Positions 60,734 through 64,000 of a stretch of DNA of 64,000 nucleotides are shown here, piece by piece. Each line of letters opens with the position of its first letter. The stretch's first letter is position 1. The position numbers and the translations under genes are program-made. This stretch comes from Comamonadaceae bacterium (GTDB lineage: Bacteria > Pseudomonadota > Gammaproteobacteria > Burkholderiales > Burkholderiaceae_C). The notes below the pieces were generated by a model. It saw nothing but the letters and a program-made list of their open reading frames with translations, ran no database searches and was not told the origin of the DNA. Location: positions 57,674-121,673 of the forward strand of contig JAAFIW010000013.1 of NCBI GenBank assembly GCA_013297875.1, given 5' to 3'.

Positions 60734-61540
60734 ATGCCTGATACCGATACAAAAACCGACGCCAAACCCGACGAACTGGCCGGCACCGAGCAGCCCTTTG
60801 TGCAGCACCTGGTGGAGCTGCGCGACCGGCTGATCCGGGCGCTGCTGGCCGTGGCGGGTGTGATGATTGTTCTGTCGCTCTACCCAGGCCCCGGCGCGCT
60901 GTACGACATCATGGCCGCACCGCTCGTGTCTACCTTGCCCAAGGGTGCCACCTTGATTGCCACTTCGGTGATCTCCCCCTTCATCGTGCCGCTGAAGATT
61001 TTGATGATGTCGGCCTTCATGATTGCGCTGCCGGTCGTGCTCTACCAGGTGTGGGCGTTTGTGGCACCAGGCTTGTACATGCACGAGAAAAAACTGGTGC
61101 TGCCGCTGGTGTTTTCCAGCACCATTCTGTTTTTTGTGGGTGTGGCGTTCTGCTACTTTTTTGTCTTTGGTCAGGTATTCACCTTCATCCAGAGCTTTGC
61201 GCCCAAGAGCATCACCGCCGCACCAGACATCCAGGCCTACCTGGACTTTGTGCTCACCATGTTTCTGGCCTTTGGCTTGTCGTTTGAGGTGCCGGTGGTG
61301 GTGGTGGTGCTGGCCCGCATGGGGCTGGTGACCATTGAAAAGCTCAAGGCCTTTCGCGGCTACTTTGTGGTGCTGGCCTTCATCATTGCCGCCATCGTTA
61401 CCCCGCCCGATGTGGTCTCGCAACTGGCATTGGCCATTCCCATGTGCCTGCTGTACGAGCTGGGCATTTTCGCGGCCAAGTTCTTCATCCGCCACACCAA
61501 GGCCCCAGAAGAGGGCGCGGACGCGACGCCGTCGCCCTGA
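60734..61540 (+). CDS. tatC: Twin-arginine translocase subunit TatC
   Basis: A 268-residue six-helix membrane protein that recognises twin-arginine signal peptides. PFVQHLVELRDRLIRALLAV, SPFIVPLKILMMSAFMIALP and SFEVPVVVVVLARMGLVT then RGYFVVLAFIIAAIVTPPD are all diagnostic. A short hydrophilic N-terminus (about 20 residues) precedes the first helix. No obvious ribosome site exists because of the upstream element. The C-terminal tail is acidic. Confidence 0.97.
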   Translation: MPDTDTKTDAKPDELAGTEQPFVQHLVELRDRLIRALLAVAGVMIVLSLYPGPGALYDIMAAPLVSTLPKGATLIATSVISPFIVPLKILMMSAFMIALPVVLYQVWAFVAPGLYMHEKKLVLPLVFSSTILFFVGVAFCYFFVFGQVFTFIQSFAPKSITAAPDIQAYLDFVLTMFLAFGLSFEVPVVVVVLARMGLVTIEKLKAFRGYFVVLAFIIAAIVTPPDVVSQLALAIPMCLLYELGIFAAKFFIRHTKAPEEGADATPSP

Positions 61541-61566
61541 GGGTGCAAAAGCGGGCTATTGCCGAG

Positions 61567-61635
61567 GTTTTTAAGGCAAATCGGTCAGTAGCCCAGGTAG
61601 ATACTGCTCAAGCAGCTACGAAAAATATAGCGATT
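61567..61635 (+). repeat. Dispersed 68-bp element, near-consensus copy
   Basis: Runs from GGTTTTTAAGGCAAATCGGT through AGCCCAGGTAGATACTGCTC to CAGCTACGAAAAATATAGCG. It lies between tatC and the convergent surface protein gene. Confidence 0.92.
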
Positions 61636-61640
61636 TCGAT

Positions 61641-64000
61641 CTAAAACCAGAAACTGCCACCCGGCGGCAAATCAGGCGGCTGGCCGATGAGGGTCAACGG
61701 CAGGTTGCCTGCCCCACCCGTTACCGCAATGCTGCCGTTGGCAATGCCGTCTGCATCGAATGGGCCGCCGTCGGTGATCGCAAAGTCGATCCTGATCTTG
61801 TCGCCCACCTGCTCAATGCCGGTGGCAATGTTGTTCCAGACGCCCTGCTTGTTTTGTACCCAGTAGCCGTTGGGGTTGGGGTTGGGGTTGGCGTCTACAA
61901 AGATGCTGAAAGTCTCGGTTTGGCCAGCCAGGCCAATGTTGGCGTTGAAGCTGATCGCAGCGTTCAGTTTCAAGTTGAACGGAACGGTGGCTGGCGGTGC
62001 ATCAATCTTGAAGTTGCTGATGATGGCCTGGTTGTTGTCAGCCGTGTCGACATGGCCCTTGTTGGCGTCGGCCACCACCGTGACAAAGCGGCTGGAATTT
62101 GGCATCGGGGCTGATGTGACGTTGGCTTGTGCCGAATCGAGAATGCCGTCGCCATTGCCGTCGCCTTGTCTTCCGGCGGGAGCAGGTGCAGGTACCAAAG
62201 CCTCCTGGGCATCAGGCACGCCGTCGTTGTCCCCATCCAGGTTGGTGGGCGGTGGCGGCGCAGGTGGCGTAGCGGTGGTGTTGATCGCCAGGGTGACGGG
62301 CAGGCTGGCGGCGTCGTTGCCAATGGCGTCCTGAATCGCGTTGGCATCGTTGCCGCCCGTCGGGTCGATGTAGGCCAGGGTGATGGCCTCGCCAAAGGCG
62401 ATGGGGCGCGTCAGCGTGAGGGTGACGGTTTTGGCAGCGGCGTTTACCGCCACGGCGGTCACGCCATTGGCTGCGCCACCGGTGTTGACGGCGAATGCGC
62501 CGACTGGCGGGGCGTTGGCACCATCGAGCGTGCTGGCTTCGGTGTAGTTCATCACCAGCGTGGTGCCACTGGCGCTGGCGTCTATAAAGACCGGGGGTAT
62601 GCCATCAACCACGATGGCTTTGTTGGCACCCAGGGAGTTGGCAGCGCCGGGGGCTACCAGGGTTAAGGTTCCCGCGTTGCCTGCGGCGTCGGTAATCGTG
62701 CCACCGTTCAGGGCCAAAGCCGTAGTGCTCAGGTAATCGAGGTCGGCGGATGCGTCACCGGCTTGCACGGTGTAGATGAAGGTGAGGGTGTTGGTGCCGC
62801 TGCCGCTGGCGTAGTTGACGACGCGGTCAACGGTGCCAGTTTCCAGGGTCAATTGCGGGGTGCCGGTGACGGTGACGGCTTCGCTGAAACTGACTTGGAT
62901 GCTGACGACGCTGCCGGTGGCATAGGTGGCGTTGGCGGTGCTGGAGGTGACGCCGGTGACGGTGGGGGCCACGGTGTCGATGGCCAGGGTGGGTGTGGTG
63001 CCTGCGCTGCCGGTGTTGCCAGCGGCGTCGGTGTAGCTGGCGTTGGCAACCGTGATGCTGGCATTCGCCGTGGTGTTGGCTGTGGGGGTGAAGGTGGCGC
63101 TCCGGGTGAGACCTGCGCCGGTGATCGCTCCCAGCGCACCGCCGGTGGTGGTGATGTCAGCTGCGACGAAACTGGTTCCGGGGTCTTCGCTGAAGGTGAA
63201 GGTGATGGTGGCAGTTTCGCCCATCTTCACAGCAGCCACGTTGCTGGTGATGGTGACGGTTGGGGCCTGGGTGTCGATGGCCAGGACGGGGGTTGTGCCT
63301 GCGCTGCCGGTGTTACCTGCTGTATCTGTATAGCTTGCATTCGCCACTGTGATGTTGGCGTTGGCCGAGGCGGTGTTGGCAGTGGGGGTGAAGGTGGCGG
63401 TGCGGGTGAGGCCTGCACCGCTCAACGCTCCCAGGGTGCCGCCTGTGGTGGTGACATCACCTGCGACGAAACTGGCTCCAGGGTCTTCGCTGAAGGTGAA
63501 GGTGATGGTGGCGGTTTCGCCCATCTTCACAGCAGCAACGTTGCTGGTGATGGTGACGGTTGGGGCCAGGGTGTCGATGGCGAGGGTAGGCGTGGTGCCT
63601 GCGCTGCCGGTGTTGCCTGCTGCATCGGTGTAGCTTGCTGCACCAACCGTGATGCTGGCGTTGGCTGTGGTGTTGGCGGTGGGGGTGAAGGTGGCGGTGC
63701 GGGTCAGGCCTGCGCCGCTGATGGCTGCCAGGGTGCCGCCTGTAGTGGTGACATCGCCTACGACGAAGCTGGCTCCGGGGTCTTCGCTGAAGGTGAAGGT
63801 AATCGTTGCAGTCTCGCCAATCTTCACGGCGGCGACGTTGCTGGTGATTGACACGGTAGGGGCCACGGTGTCGATCACGATGTTGGCGTTGGCCCCCAGC
63901 GAGCCGGCTGCGCCGGGTGCGGCCAGGGTCAGGATGGCGTTGTTGCCTGCTGCGTCGCGGATCGTGCCGCCGTTCAAGGCCAGGGCGCTGGCGCTGAACT
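61641..64000 (-). CDS. Large Ig-repeat surface protein, C-terminal part (N-terminus outside window)
   Basis: At least 780 residues of a repetitive surface protein whose start lies beyond the window. Three near-identical Ig-like units of about 99 residues (SNVAAVKMGETATITFTFSE, GDVTTTGGTL, NASYTDAAGNTGSAGTTP) are followed by a diverged unit of the SWM/Big type, a calcium-binding thrombospondin-type-3 stretch (NLDGDNDGVPDAQEALV, GDGNGDGILDSAQ) and a C-terminal domain ending in GGSFWF that resembles choice-of-anchor proteins. Probably an adhesin or sortase-like/type I-exported surface protein; the secretion route cannot be decided. Confidence 0.9.
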   Translation of the reverse strand, partial: FSASALALNGGTIRDAAGNNAILTLAAPGAAGSLGANANIVIDTVAPTVSITSNVAAVKIGETATITFTFSEDPGASFVVGDVTTTGGTLAAISGAGLTRTATFTPTANTTANASITVGAASYTDAAGNTGSAGTTPTLAIDTLAPTVTITSNVAAVKMGETATITFTFSEDPGASFVAGDVTTTGGTLGALSGAGLTRTATFTPTANTASANANITVANASYTDTAGNTGSAGTTPVLAIDTQAPTVTITSNVAAVKMGETATITFTFSEDPGTSFVAADITTTGGALGAITGAGLTRSATFTPTANTTANASITVANASYTDAAGNTGSAGTTPTLAIDTVAPTVTGVTSSTANATYATGSVVSIQVSFSEAVTVTGTPQLTLETGTVDRVVNYASGSGTNTLTFIYTVQAGDASADLDYLSTTALALNGGTITDAAGNAGTLTLVAPGAANSLGANKAIVVDGIPPVFIDASASGTTLVMNYTEASTLDGANAPPVGAFAVNTGGAANGVTAVAVNAAAKTVTLTLTRPIAFGEAITLAYIDPTGGNDANAIQDAIGNDAASLPVTLAINTTATPPAPPPPTNLDGDNDGVPDAQEALVPAPAPAGRQGDGNGDGILDSAQANVTSAPMPNSSRFVTVVADANKGHVDTADNNQAIISNFKIDAPPATVPFNLKLNAAISFNANIGLAGQTETFSIFVDANPNPNPNGYWVQNKQGVWNNIATGIEQVGDKIRIDFAITDGGPFDADGIANGSIAVTGGAGNLPLTLIGQPPDLPPGGSFWF
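62950..63860. repeat. Three tandem 300-bp Ig-domain repeats
   Basis: The phrase TTGCTGGTGATGGTGACGGT recurs at 63241 and 63541, with a diverged version near 63838, giving a period of 300 and 297 bp. The repeats encode successive Ig-like domains on the minus strand and are nearly identical in sequence. Confidence 0.88.

Overview
The window looks like a chromosomal segment from a GC-rich betaproteobacterium of the Burkholderiales, most probably Comamonadaceae (Rhodoferax/Polaromonas-like). The basis is gene content and order: glnA-glnL-glnG, a his block running into an HIT gene and tatABC, many Bug/TctC and TRAP solute-binding proteins, and DUF1840. No rRNA, tRNA, CRISPR array, prophage or transposase gene was recognised.

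Layout. 1-4.2 kb: end of glnA, a small secreted protein, and the NtrB/NtrC two-component system. 4.3-9.7 kb: an Lrp/AsnC regulator, a secreted lipase with its foldase, and two phenylalanine/tyrosine catabolic enzymes (4-hydroxyphenylpyruvate dioxygenase, phenylalanine hydroxylase). 9.9-12.7 kb: a BMP-family binding protein with guanine deaminase, suggesting purine uptake and use. 12.7-18.7 kb: a repeat-rich stretch with a MITE-like element and a three-gene minus-strand operon of a ferritin-like protein with a Cys-rich tail, a DUF692 (MNIO) oxidase and a DUF2063 partner. 18.8-30.7 kb: dcd, small proteins, amidase, nitronate monooxygenase, SrkA-type kinase, carotenoid oxygenase, a Bug protein, an O-antigen-ligase-like protein, an AraC regulator and an EamA exporter. 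30.8-36.4 kb: E1 alpha/beta dehydrogenase genes with a TRAP transporter and a MarR regulator. 36.4-42.8 kb: a HigBA-like module, a cupin/unknown/Bug group, LysR, threonine aldolase and two conserved proteins. 43-50.6 kb: a cluster that fits aerobic CoA-dependent 2-aminobenzoate (anthranilate) degradation: monooxygenase/reductase fusion, MarR, enoyl-CoA hydratase, acyl-CoA dehydrogenase, aryl-CoA ligase, RidA. 50.6-59.6 kb: a PIN toxin-antitoxin pair coupled to hisC, then hisB-H-A-F-I-E with two foreign-looking genes among them, a membrane protein and an HIT protein. 59.6-64 kb: tatA-tatB, a second MITE copy, tatC, and the C-terminal part of a large Ig-repeat surface protein that runs off the end.

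The most striking global feature is the number of dispersed repeats. The main one is an approximately 68-bp element with core GCTCAAGCAGCTAT, in at least 15 copies. Several copies lie in frame inside genes, one makes a signal peptide and one supplies the hisH start codon. Others are a GATGACAGATGAC family, a CGCAGAGGACGC inverted-repeat family, a GTCATTCCCGCG family, a CCCTCTCCC family and the MITE.

The strongest candidate for an undescribed system is the operon at 14467-18072, which has the precursor-oxidase-partner order of MNIO peptide-modification (bufferin-type) operons but with a 612-residue ferritin-like protein in the precursor position. All functions are inferred from sequence motifs and family knowledge; no search was run.
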